64,000 bases of DNA from the NCBI GenBank assembly GCA_030248215.1, contig JASANG010002536.1, forward strand, positions 1-64,000, written 5' to 3'. The position numbers and the translations under genes were made by a program. Each line of letters begins with the position of its first letter. Position 1 is the first letter of the stretch. The notes beneath the pieces were generated by a model. The model did not search any database. It was not told the origin of the DNA and worked only from the letters and a program-made list of their open reading frames with translations. The stretch is from Enoplolaimus lenunculus. Lineage: Eukaryota > Nematoda > Enoplea > Enoplida > Thoracostomopsidae. Positions 22,502 through 31,112 of the stretch are shown in pieces.

Positions 22502-22843
22502 CAGGGTACGACCGAAGGTAAAAAATACCGGAGACGGAGGTCAGCAGCCGGAGGTGAGGCGAGATTAGGTGATTAAAGTGATGTACAACTTGTTAATTTT
22601 AGCAAATATCTGCTATGTATGGTTTAAATCTTAGGTTTTTATGCTTGTTGTACGAAATCTCGGCAATTTTTTCCTCACAGTTGTGCCAAAAGTTAAATCG
22701 AAACGCGTCAAACAGATAAATTTTGTAAAACTACACTAAATGTTACTACCGAAATTGTTGGATCTACCGGCAAAAATGCCATCGCGAGTCGGAGCCGGAG
22801 GTCGATTTTCTGCCGGAGCCGGACGCAGACCTGTGATGCCCTG
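22502..22843 (+). mobile_element. CAGGGT...CCGGA-rich MITE
   Basis: It starts CAGGGTACGACCG and ends GATGCCCTG. The interior has CCGGAGACGGAGG, GGCGAGATTAGGTGATTAAA, AGCAAATATCTGC and a terminal GAGTCGGAGCCGGAGG. The same order occurs in reverse complement at 58727-59020. No coding capacity. Confidence 0.65.
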
Positions 22844-23660
22844 CTATGATGCAAAAATATGAATGAATTTTGGTTACAAACGTATTATGCTATAAAACGA
22901 AACTGTTACGGCGAGCGTCGGAACCTAACGAAAGTCAGGAGACCGTTATACTTTCAAAAGCTGTGATGAATGAAGCATTTTTAAAAGTGGAACATTTGAA
23001 CGGGCAGTTAAATAATAGTCAACCCGGCATTCGAGCATTAACGTTATTATTCCAAACGTCGACTTATAATTTCTCCAAAAAATTACTCAAGGACCTATTG
23101 TATAAGTTCAATTTTTACAATGGTTTTACCTGTATATCATAGGGACACGGTAGTGTCACTATTATATGTTTCTTCCAAAAGTGTTAACGTCTCTCATGTT
23201 TCTATCAAAAGTCTATTATTTCTACTATTCTGTTTTGGTGGTATTTATATACAAACGTATGTCATTCAAGATCATGGCAACCGGTGTTCATGCGCTATAT
23301 TTAATGAAAAAATTGTCGAAGTATTAAACGTAAACGTTTTCATAAGAATCGGAAGCGCAAAGTTTCGCCTTCGTATTTGGATTCAAATCTTGTCGCAAGG
23401 TGTTCTACAGAATCGTAGATTGTAACAATCCAATTTTTTATGTGCTACATAAGTTATCTCAAGCATATACGTTAAGCTATTTATTTAACGAAAATACTAT
23501 TGTTTAGTACGTATATATGCGAAACATGTTAAGTGGACAATTTACGAAAAACATTAGCTTATATATGATTACAAATTAGTAACATAGCTAGTTTTTTATG
23601 TGTATTTTTTTGCCAAGGCGCGTTTTTGAAAACGTAAACGTAACCTCAAGTTGTCGAAAT
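22844..23660. other. No assigned gene; overlapping plain open frames
   Basis: Two frames (to 23142 and from 23120 to 23425, +) overlap in different phases and have no recognisable domain. The first opens at TTG, not ATG. I do not call them genes. Confidence 0.35.
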
Positions 23661-23667
23661 CTGCTTA

Positions 23668-23910
23668 TTTACGAGCTAGAACCTTATGGCTGCAAAACTT
23701 TTCATTCAAAGTGGTGGTCCCTTAAAGTTTAACATTTTATTATATAAAACATACAAACCTCCAAATTTGTGCAACGAATAACATTAGTAAAGCTTATATT
23801 TTGCGAATATGTGAATGATAGAGACTCTTTATAAATCTGTGCGTGTTTTAATAATTTTTTCGGTCATCTCTTGAATCGTTAGCCATGCAAATATGAAAAT
23901 AGTACCGTTG
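23668..23910 (+). repeat. SINE-like dispersed repeat, copy 2
   Basis: Diverged partner of 1483-1740. It shares GGTCCCTTAAAG, TATAAAACATACA, GCTTATATTTTGCGAATATG, GAATGATAGA and GCCATGCAAATATGAAAAT blocks in order. Confidence 0.5.
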
Positions 23911-24869
23911 AACTCGGCTCGTCGAGATCTGTGTGACGCCGTGGTGGATGCAGGAATTTCAAAAGGATCGGTCGCTCAACGTATAATACTGCAAAAAAGA
24001 CGAGAGCGAAGTAGAACGCTAATTTAATGCTGAATCTTAATGCAAAACCTTTCTCTTGATTCAAGTTGTGGTGGTTCAGGCCGGAGTGGCACCCACTGCA
24101 TCCGCCAGTGGTATGAGAGACACTTTTTATTTAATTCGTAGTAGGTGCCTAGATTTTACATTCGCGTGGGTTTTTTTCTAAACCTAGATTTACTATTAAG
24201 CTCTAAGTTTACGCGTAAAGTACAGATATCAGTTTTGATTTACTGCTCGATGTATTATTGGTAGCACCAAGTTGAGCACTGAAATGTCCAAAACTCGGTT
24301 TAGAATATTTGAAGAAATTTTGACGTGCAAAATTAACACCATTAATTTAATAAGGTTCCCAAAGCAAGCAGTATCTTTCAAAAACGTGACGCTCGCACAC
24401 AGCGAGCTCTCATTATAGTATGAACCGGCCCAGATTTTTAAGGCCCACGCCCGGCCGCTTTAGTTTTTCGTTTTCGAAGAGAAAACAAGAATAAGTTACA
24501 AAGCAAAACTTATAGTTGCGGATTCGCAGTTTTTACTGGGGATGGAATTGCATTTGGTTCTACACTACTATGCAGCCTAAAATCAGTTTTCACTAGAGCA
24601 AGTACTTATCAATTGTATTGATTTTCTATTTGAATTCAAACAATTTATATGAATTAGAATATATTAGCATTATAAATTGAGCGAGATACCTAATAAATAA
24701 AAATGAAAATAGGAAAGCGCGACTTTTGTGATTGTGAAAATGTAGTTTTAATTTTCATGGAAATATAGCTTAACAGTTCTAAAACAATTATAACGTGAGT
24801 ATATATGACTTTAAATTTGACTTTTTCGCACTTAAGGTAAATTTACATCAAATTTCTTCCTAAAGCTTA
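23911..24869. other. No gene seen
   Basis: No supported exon or repeat beyond a GTGGTGGATGCAGG-type fragment near 23940. Confidence 0.45.
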
Positions 24870-26050
24870 GTAACTAGAATGAAAAGTGCCCCGATGTGGC
24901 CATAGAAAACGATATGTTTAAGGTAGTAAGATTTTTAGTTCAATACCGCTAGTATTACAATTTCCATGCATGCGTATAAAGTTTTAAAACTAGATTAATT
25001 TGATGCCAATCAGCGTCCTCCCGAAACACGACACAACAATACTATAGAATTAATAAAAGTTAAATCATTGAGTTTGATTGACTGCGTAACGGAAACATAT
25101 CCGCAACTCTTTCGGAGAAAAGTCACAATAGATAGTAAAGTGTCCCGACGAGGCTATAGAAAACGATAACGCATCAAGTTTTGGAGCTGTATAAATTTTG
25201 TACCGTACAGTGCCCTCTCCATACTTGGCTAAACGGTACCCAGATTTTAAACTTTTAAAACATTAAAATATTTGAGTGAGTACGTAGCGAAACAATATTT
25301 GCAACTTTGCTGACGAAATCTGCGTTGTATTCCAATGACGGCCAATGTAAAGATCAGGGGCGGAACGTTTTTCTGCGGGACTAGAATAGAATAAGCTTAA
25401 GGTTTAGATTAATTTTTTGCTTGGCTTAGGTTTAGGATTATGCTCATTCTTACGCTTAGGTTTAGGCTTAGGAATATGCTCATGCTAACGGTTATGCTTA
25501 GGCTTAGGATTATGCTTATAATACTGATCCGCTCCTGTTCTTTACATTGAGCCAATTGACGAACAAACACGTTTTTAATATTGGGTCACCAGCATTTTAC
25601 GCTAAATTTCTACTTATACACTCTTTAAAACCCAAAATTTTTCTGCATATATTTGAAACTTCAGTTTACTAAGTGCAAGAAACTAATGTCACGAGTGTGT
25701 ACTCAAATTTTTTACATCAACCATAATTCGTCATTTATATTCTAGTATTTATTTCTTGTTTTAATATTTCTAAACAGTGGATCACATGTCTATTTGGCCG
25801 CTGTCAGAGAAAGTTGCGGATATGTTTCCGTTACGCAGTCAATTAAACTCAATGATTTAACTTTTATTAATTCTATAGTATTGTTGTGTCGGGTTTCGGG
25901 AGGACGCTGATTGGCATCAAATTAATCTAGTTTTAAAACTTTATACGCATGCATGGAAATTGTAATACTAGCGGTATTGAACTAAAAATCTTACTACCTG
26001 AAACATAGCGTTTTCTATGGCCACATCGGGGCACTTTTCATTCTAGTTAT
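24870..26050. mobile_element. Foldback element with ~240-bp terminal inverted repeats
   Basis: The left arm (about 24871-25112: TAACTAGAATGAAAAGTGCC, AGTAAGATTTTTAGTTCAAT, TTGATGCCAATCAGCGTCCT) is matched base for base with few exceptions by the reverse complement at about 25808-26049. TA dinucleotides flank both ends. The ~690-bp centre carries an internal AAAGTGTCCCGACGAGG echo of the tip and a nested TTAGGC element (25338-25555). The right tip ends 160 bp before the start codon of EGF gene A. Confidence 0.8.
25338..25555 (+). mobile_element. TTAGGC-bearing element nested in the foldback element
   Basis: Left end CCAATGTAAAGATCAGGGGC, GGAACGTTTTTCTGCGGGAC. The core has CTTACGCTTAGGTTTAGGCT and ATGCTTAGGCTTAGGATTAT. 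Right end CCGCTCCTGTTCTTTACATT. Very close in sequence to the 10213 copy's left end. Confidence 0.7.
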
Positions 26051-26209
26051 GCAGTGTTTTGTTTTTACAGATAATTTTGGCGTATCATACTAATACCTCC
26101 AATACTACAAATATATAATTCATATCGATAGCAAAATATATTCATTCGTTGAAACAAAATAAAAATTTGACTTACCTCTTTCGGTACTCCTATACTTCCA
26201 TCAACCAAA
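26051..26209 (+). promoter_or_regulatory. Probable 5' flank/promoter of EGF gene A
   Basis: The only sequence between the foldback tip and the gene A start codon. It contains AATATATAATTCATATCGAT, a TATA-like stretch about 95 bp before the ATG. This is inference from position; no initiator is evident. Confidence 0.3.
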
Positions 26210-26597
26210 ATGTACCACATTTGTTTCGATCTTCTGTTACTGACAGCAAATTACGTTCAACCAGGAGCAACCAGAAATTCAATCCAAAGGAACGTTTTGA
26301 ACCAGAACGCGATTACTTCCAAAAAGCCTTCTGAGAACGTTTATCACAACTTGCGTCACGTTAACGATAAACAAAATAGACGAAAATCTTTCGAATCAGG
26401 AGCTTTCAGTTTGGATTCAAACAGATCAAATTTGAAAATTCACTCCGCCCAACCAGCTGAGCTTCAACTGCAATCGTTTGCTCATCGTTCGCGTATAATG
26501 CCAGCGCGAAATATTAGAAACAAAAGAAATCAAGGTAAAAATCAACATAAGTACCTAAAGTGCCTTGGTAATCCCGTTGACCTTCGTAAAAACAGTG
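26210..26597 (+). CDS. Gene A exon 1 (signal peptide, basic N-terminal region)
   Basis: ATG with a hydrophobic leader. It ends in AACAGTG before the donor GTGAGTACG, phase 1. The sequence beyond the leader is poorly conserved against gene B exon 1; only a short basic stretch (RNIRNKRN versus TNVRKHRQ) looks alike. Confidence 0.6.
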
Positions 26598-27520
26598 GTG
26601 AGTACGTACCTGTATTTGGTTTTTCGCTTTTGTAGACGTTCCCATTCACATTTATGGCTAAGGCTTAGCCGAAGACTTGGCCTTTAGTCATCGGCCTAGA
26701 TAAAGAATTGGTTAAGCGTATGCATGGTTAAACCAAAAGTTTGCATTTGAGTTTGAAATATAGGCAAAGTGTACAAGCGCAGCTGCATTTTGGTTACATA
26801 TTTTCAAGTGCACTTTAAATCGAAATTCAAGTTTAAATTTTAACCGAAACAAATTTGAAAATTTCGGGCGTTTACCATCGCTGCTTGACTAACAGCTTGA
26901 CGTTTGAATCCGAACTTGTGAATAGTTGTCAAACACTGCTTAATTGCGCACAATTTTGCGTTAGGTTAAAACGTGTAAAACACAGCCATCCGTAAGTATT
27001 AAGACGTTGTGGTTTTAAAATGCAAACGACTACAGCAAATAAATGGTCCCAATACTCAAAAATATGTTTCATACTTTTGGAATTTAAGAAAAACTTTGAA
27101 AAAATTTCTGCCTAAAACGGCCCGGTTCTATACGTTGGCCTTAATCACTATATGTTCATCAGAAAATTCTCACATTTGTTGATTTTGATGAGTTGCCTTT
27201 GCGGAAAGCTCTTCACGCGCTTGACACACCACTTCCAGAAATACAATTTCTGTGGTCTTATAAGAAAATAATGCAGTGGTGAGTAGTAGAAATGAAATTA
27301 TTCTATATAACCAAATAAAAAAATTGACTTTATACAGGTTAATGTTGTGTTTCAAGTGGTTTGAAAATCGAAATTTTAGACTCGCAACAGGTGACAATTA
27401 GTGACGCAAAATTTCACGCTGGTTTGGCGTTATGTGACGGTTGCAAGTGTAATCGGCCGTGTTGGAATGAAACAGTTCTTAGCAGCACTCAAAGTGAAAA
27501 CAAAGAAAACAACAACCACG

Positions 27521-27563
<43 letters not shown>

Positions 27564-29374
27564 CCACAACAACAACAACGACAACAGAACAGATGAATAT
27601 CAACATATGTTGGAAAATAATCTAACAAAACAACAGAAGACAGTAGCACGATGCAGTGAGCCAACCGTTTGTTTCAACAACGGACAACTTGTTCATCGAA
27701 CTCGCGAACATTCTTGCAAGTGTCCGCGTTATTTCACTGGCGATTGCTGTCAGAGAAAGATTTGTGTCGCCGGTGGGCGTCTCTCGGCGTCGACTGGGTA
27801 TTGTGAATGCCGGTATCCACAATTTCAGTACGGATCTCATTGTGAATTTGCCGATTGTCAACATGGAGGCGTTAATGTAGATGGTTACTGTATGTAAGTT
27901 TAGATTTGCTCACTCATTCATAATAACTGCGGTTTCGGATAAAAGAAGCTTTGTTTTCAGGATTAAACCTTCGTTATATATAAAATGAATATACGACAAT
28001 TCGGCGCCTGACAGCTTATCGCCCAACAGTCCTAAAGCCTATGAATAAATATAAGCATAATCCTAAGCGTAATCCTAAGCGTAAGTCTTAGCCTAAAGCA
28101 TAGCGAAGGACGATGAATTGTCGAATCAATAAAATTTCATAGAACCAGTTGTCGGGCGACGAGCTGTAGGGCAACGAAATATCGTGGTACCATTTAAAAT
28201 ACGTTTCAAATGCCCAGTTTTGCCCATTTCAGGGGATGTGATCCACTATGGGAAGGTCACTTTTGTCATTTGATCAAATGTTTGAACGGAGGCCAGAGAC
28301 GCGTGTCAAACGTTACATCGCAAGAACAATGGTGCGACTGCGATGAATCGAATCGATTTCACGGAGTGAACTGTGAGAAAATCCACTGTGATCATTGGGG
28401 TGCACCCGAAAACAGACGCGGACGTTGTCAATGCAGTGTATTTTTCAACGTAAGTCTTCGGTTATGTCTCGTGCGACGTTGGCAAATGTTACTCCGCTCC
28501 GATCGCCTGTCGATGACACACCCAGTAAACTTGTAAGCTAATTGGAATCCAAAATTATTAATCTTGCGTTAAAAGTTAGCGCTCTTCTCGTGATATCTGT
28601 TATTTTTGATGAATTAAATACGAAACAACTGGAACAGAAATTAACTAAGTTTAAGTTGTCTGTAAATGGGTCGACTCGAGCCAACAATGCAAAATACTTT
28701 TCGCGTTTTGAAATATTAAAAATTTTACTACTCTCCTATTAAAGAAAGGATTTTTAAAAGATGCTGTTTGAAGCCCGAAAAGCGTTTAAAGAGTTTTTTT
28801 TGCAACGGTATACGAAATTTCAAAGTACACTCCGGCGCGGTTCAATATTTGAATGTGTAGCACTATTGTTAGCTGTTTATAGGTACAAAACATCCACCTA
28901 ACACTGGCTGTGCCAAGATAATATTAAAGATGAAACAAAAAATTGTTTTTATAGGGTCGTTTCTGTGAATCGCTCAACATTTGGATGCTTGTAGGCGTTA
29001 TCAGCATATCTGTTATAAGCTTTATCATTGCTGGAGTGCTTGTCTATCTCGTTATTACCTCTGCGCGTCATCGAAAGCAACTACGCAAAAACCGCGGTAC
29101 CCATAGCCCTAAACTAACTGGAAAAGCTGCCACCGCAGATGCTGAATGCGAATCCAGCTCACCGCTTGCAATTGGCGAATGCGATGAAAATGAAGAAGAA
29201 GAAGAAGGTGCAGGAAAAAATGAGGATCCATCTTGGCCCGAGCAGCAAGCCATATTGGACAGCAAAGTGATTGGTCCAACGAATACGACAGCAACTTCGA
29301 TAATGATGAAAGCACAACGAAACGGCGTCGCACACACTGAAACAGATGAGACAATAGTTGCGATGTTGGGATAA
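26210..29374 (+). CDS. EGF-repeat type I membrane protein, gene A (4 exons)
   Basis: The predicted product is a 512-residue single-pass surface protein of unknown ligand. Exons: 26210-26597, 27380-27893, 28233-28449, 28955-29374; phases 1, 2, 0; all introns GT-AG. Residues 1-~23 form a hydrophobic signal peptide (MYHICFDLLLLTANYVQPG). Residues 30-129 are basic and Asn/Gln-rich. C148, C151, C153 and C157 form a CxxCxCxxxC cluster. A poly-Asn linker follows, then five EGF-like modules at ~221-378 (pattern CxxxxCxNxG...CxCxxxFxGxxC). The transmembrane helix is ~382-407. The ~105-residue cytoplasmic tail has a basic juxtamembrane stretch and an acidic EENEEEEE-like patch. It is paralogous and convergent with gene B (34100-30801), with the same intron phases. 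An upstream exon cannot be excluded, but the signal peptide supports this start. A receptor or adhesion role is inference. Confidence 0.78.
26598..27379 (+). other. Gene A intron 1
   Basis: 782 bp, GTGAGT to AATTTTAG. It contains a GCCCGGTTCTATACGTTGGC block near 27121, a remnant of the TTAGGC-element right end, and GGCTAAGGCTTAGCC near 26655. Confidence 0.55.
27380..27893 (+). CDS. Gene A exon 2 (Cys cluster, poly-Asn linker, EGF 1-3)
   Basis: The acceptor is AAATTTTAG. Two leading bases complete the codon split from exon 1. The donor TGTAT|GTAAGT gives phase 2. It encodes the CDGCKCNRPC cluster, the Asn tract, and the modules beginning CSEPTVCFNNGQL, CVAGGRLSASTGYCEC and CQHGGVNVDGYC. The segment 27632-27877 is nearly identical to gene B. 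Confidence 0.85.
27505..27590 (+). repeat. (CAA)n microsatellite inside gene A, coding poly-Asn
   Basis: A CAA/AAC trinucleotide run, with a few CAC and GAC variants, is read in frame as a tract of mostly Asn. Gene B has no such run at this position; its linker is ordinary Thr/Asn-rich sequence. Confidence 0.9.
27894..28232 (+). other. Gene A intron 2 with TTAGGC-type insertion
   Basis: 339 bp, GTAAGT to CCATTTCAG. At 28030-28170 it holds a reverse hexamer tract (AATCCTAAGCGTAATCCTAA, TCTTAGCCTAAAGC), then CAGTTGTCGGGCGACGAGCT. That GACGAGTTGTCGG-type tail also accompanies tracts at 34690-34790 and 54655-54785. Gene B intron 2 has a similar length (350 bp) but lacks the insertion. Confidence 0.65.
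28233..28449 (+). CDS. Gene A exon 3 (EGF 3-5)
   Basis: 217 bp, exactly the length of gene B exon 3. One leading base completes Met301. It encodes CDPLWEGHFC, CLNGGQRR...CDC and CDHWGAPENRRGRCQC, and ends at Asn before GTAAGTC, phase 0. Confidence 0.82.
28450..28954 (+). other. Gene A intron 3
   Basis: 505 bp, GTAAGT to TTTTTATAG, splitting the fifth EGF module immediately before GRFCE. No repeat family recognised inside. Confidence 0.6.
28955..29374 (+). CDS. Gene A exon 4 (end of EGF 5, TM helix, cytoplasmic tail)
   Basis: It opens GRFCESLNIW, identical to gene B exon 4. The helix VGVISISVISFIIAGVLVYL follows, then RHRKQLRKNR and an acidic tail, stop TAA at 29372. Tails differ almost completely between A and B. 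Confidence 0.82.
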   Translation, partial: GRFCESLNIWMLVGVISISVISFIIAGVLVYLVITSARHRKQLRKNRGTHSPKLTGKAATADAECESSSPLAIGECDENEEEEEGAGKNEDPSWPEQQAILDSKVIGPTNTTATSIMMKAQRNGVAHTETDETIVAMLG

Positions 29375-29727
29375 ACGTTGCAATGGTTACGCTGAAGTTA
29401 ACAAAGCTTCAGTGTCTACCACAAACCGCTTGAAAAAAAGTTACCTGGCGTACGCGTGATATGGTGGATTTTGGATTTGGCAGTAGTGTTTTCTGACTCG
29501 TATTCACGTTACTGGCGACAAATTTAAAATTTCGAGTGATCTGCTGTAATGCCATGGTATTGCCGTAGCCTATCGAGCGTGTGGTCGGAAACTATAATCA
29601 CAGGATCCTAGCGCCGTGTTGAGTTTTGACCTTAAAACAGCTTAATTTAAGCAATACCAGCTAGTATGTAAAATATTCTTTGTACATATGACATTAGTTA
29701 TTTTGTATACGGAAGCTAACGATGTTG

Positions 29728-29733
29728 AATAAA
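29728..29733 (+). terminator. Candidate polyadenylation signal AATAAA, gene A
   Basis: Canonical hexamer 354 bases after the stop codon, in an AT-rich context and followed by T-rich sequence. Confidence 0.4.
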
Positions 29734-29820
29734 TGCTTGCGTTTATGCAGTTGCAGGAAGTCCTGCTTACTTTAGTTATTTTGTTGAGCTAAGCTATACA
29801 ACTGTACACAGTACGAATAT

Positions 29821-29955
29821 GGGTGGCGCATACTTGTCGGGCGGCGCCGTCCAGTTACCGTCCTTCAAGTAATTGTCGTAAGATACGCCACGGTGACTTA
29901 CGGTACCGGACGGTATTTAACGACGCCGGTTGTCATCAAAAGTATAGCACCACCC
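29821..29955. mobile_element. GC-rich MITE (TATACTT ends)
   Basis: GGGTGGCGCATACTTGTCGG faces AAAGTATAGCACCACCC. The centre is CpG-rich and self-complementary (CGGTACCGGACGG). Same family as 35126-35360. Confidence 0.65.
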
Positions 29956-30800
29956 TTTGTGCTAAGATAACCTTCATGCAAGCTCCGCTAGGAAGATAAT
30001 CATATCAACAGTTTTTGCACGTGTGAATAGGGCTTAATGGTAAATTTGTATTTATTGGCACAGATATGTAATCCACTAACATGTGGTAACCAATGAAACA
30101 ACAATGACAAACAGGGGTTTGGAATAAACTGGATTACGGCGCTTGCTCATTGGAAATTCCGCGCAACTGTAGTCAAACTGAGTATAACAACTTGTACTAA
30201 CCGTTTCCGGAAAATAGCGAACACTTAAGTTTCAACTTGAAATAGCAAAATTTCAAACTGTAGGTATTAAGCTTAGTGGTTGCCACTGCTTAAATTATAC
30301 TTTCCGTTTAGTTGTTAGGCTCAAGTGACGATAGTAAAGTGTTTTTGGACGATATCAATATTCTGCGGACAGCAAACTCAATTCGAGCGTAAATTAAGTG
30401 TCATTAAATGTGTTGCATGCTCTAACTGCATTAACTTGCACGTTTGAATATGTCTTTAAATCAAAATCTGTGCATGTATTGCATGATACGGAATACATGC
30501 CCAGATTTATTGCTGAGTTTATTTCAGTACAGCGCTAATATTGTTACATATGGCACATATCACCGGTTAATGATACGATTCAAACCCACTAACTCTTACA
30601 GGCAAGTCAAATGTGAGAAATGAGCTGTAATTCAAAACTCGATACTAACTAATTAAAAAGTTACCAGACCTATAACTAACTGGTGATAGATGCTACACAC
30701 ATTTAGAAAATATGGACGCAAAATTGATATTTCTTTGTCAGTAATGTGTAATTCAGCCATTCGGTGTTGTAATTATTTTGCTTAGAAATTGTTTCGTAAG

Positions 30801-31112
30801 CTATACTTCAACGAAAACATGACTGTTGCATTGCTCTTTGGTAGAGTCAACGTTATTATTGCTGTCGTTGACGTTGTGGGCAAGAAGTGTTTGATTATTA
30901 TTTCCTTCGTCATTAGCTATTGTAAGCTGGGTGTTTTGTTGTATTAACGGCCTTGCTGTTTGTGGACTGGTTTTGTGAGAAACTGTCGGTTGTTCTTTTC
31001 GAAGAATCAAAAGCGCAAAGTGAAGTAGAACGGCAAGAATCACTACGGAAATGAAAGCAATCACTGAGATCCCGGCAATAGACCATATGTTTAAGCTTTC
31101 GCAAAAACGACC
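30801..31112 (-). CDS. Gene B exon 4 (end of EGF 5, TM helix, tail)
   Basis: Acceptor AATTTTTAG, then GRFCESLNIW and the helix AGISVIAFISVVILAVLLHF. The tail is Asn/Gln/Thr-rich and ends at TGA... on the minus strand near 30801. Intron 3 before it is 1006 bp (32118-31113), twice that of gene A. Confidence 0.8.
   Translation of the reverse strand, partial: GRFCESLNIWSIAGISVIAFISVVILAVLLHFALLILRKEQPTVSHKTSPQTARPLIQQNTQLTIANDEGNNNQTLLAHNVNDSNNNVDSTKEQCNSHVFVEV

Larger units (their letters stand above)
29375..30800. other. Shared 3' intergenic region between convergent genes A and B
   Basis: The two stop codons are only ~1.4 kb apart. An AATAAA at 29728-29733 is a likely gene A polyadenylation signal. 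On the minus strand AATAAA occurs at 30511-30506, about 290 bases past the gene B stop. A GC-rich MITE occupies 29821-29955. Confidence 0.55.

Noticed and set aside
22870-23425. Two overlapping frames as a gene
   Set aside because: Different phases, first one without an ATG, no domain and no splice sites joining them convincingly.
27361-27379. Start of gene A at the first in-frame TTG before exon 2
   Set aside because: Eukaryotic genes start at ATG. The AAATTTTAG acceptor at 27379 and the matching phase in gene B show this is an internal exon.
27479-27664. Minus-strand Cys-rich frame opposite the poly-Asn tract
   Set aside because: It is the complement of the CAA microsatellite; poly-Cys arises from GTT/TGT words, not from a gene.
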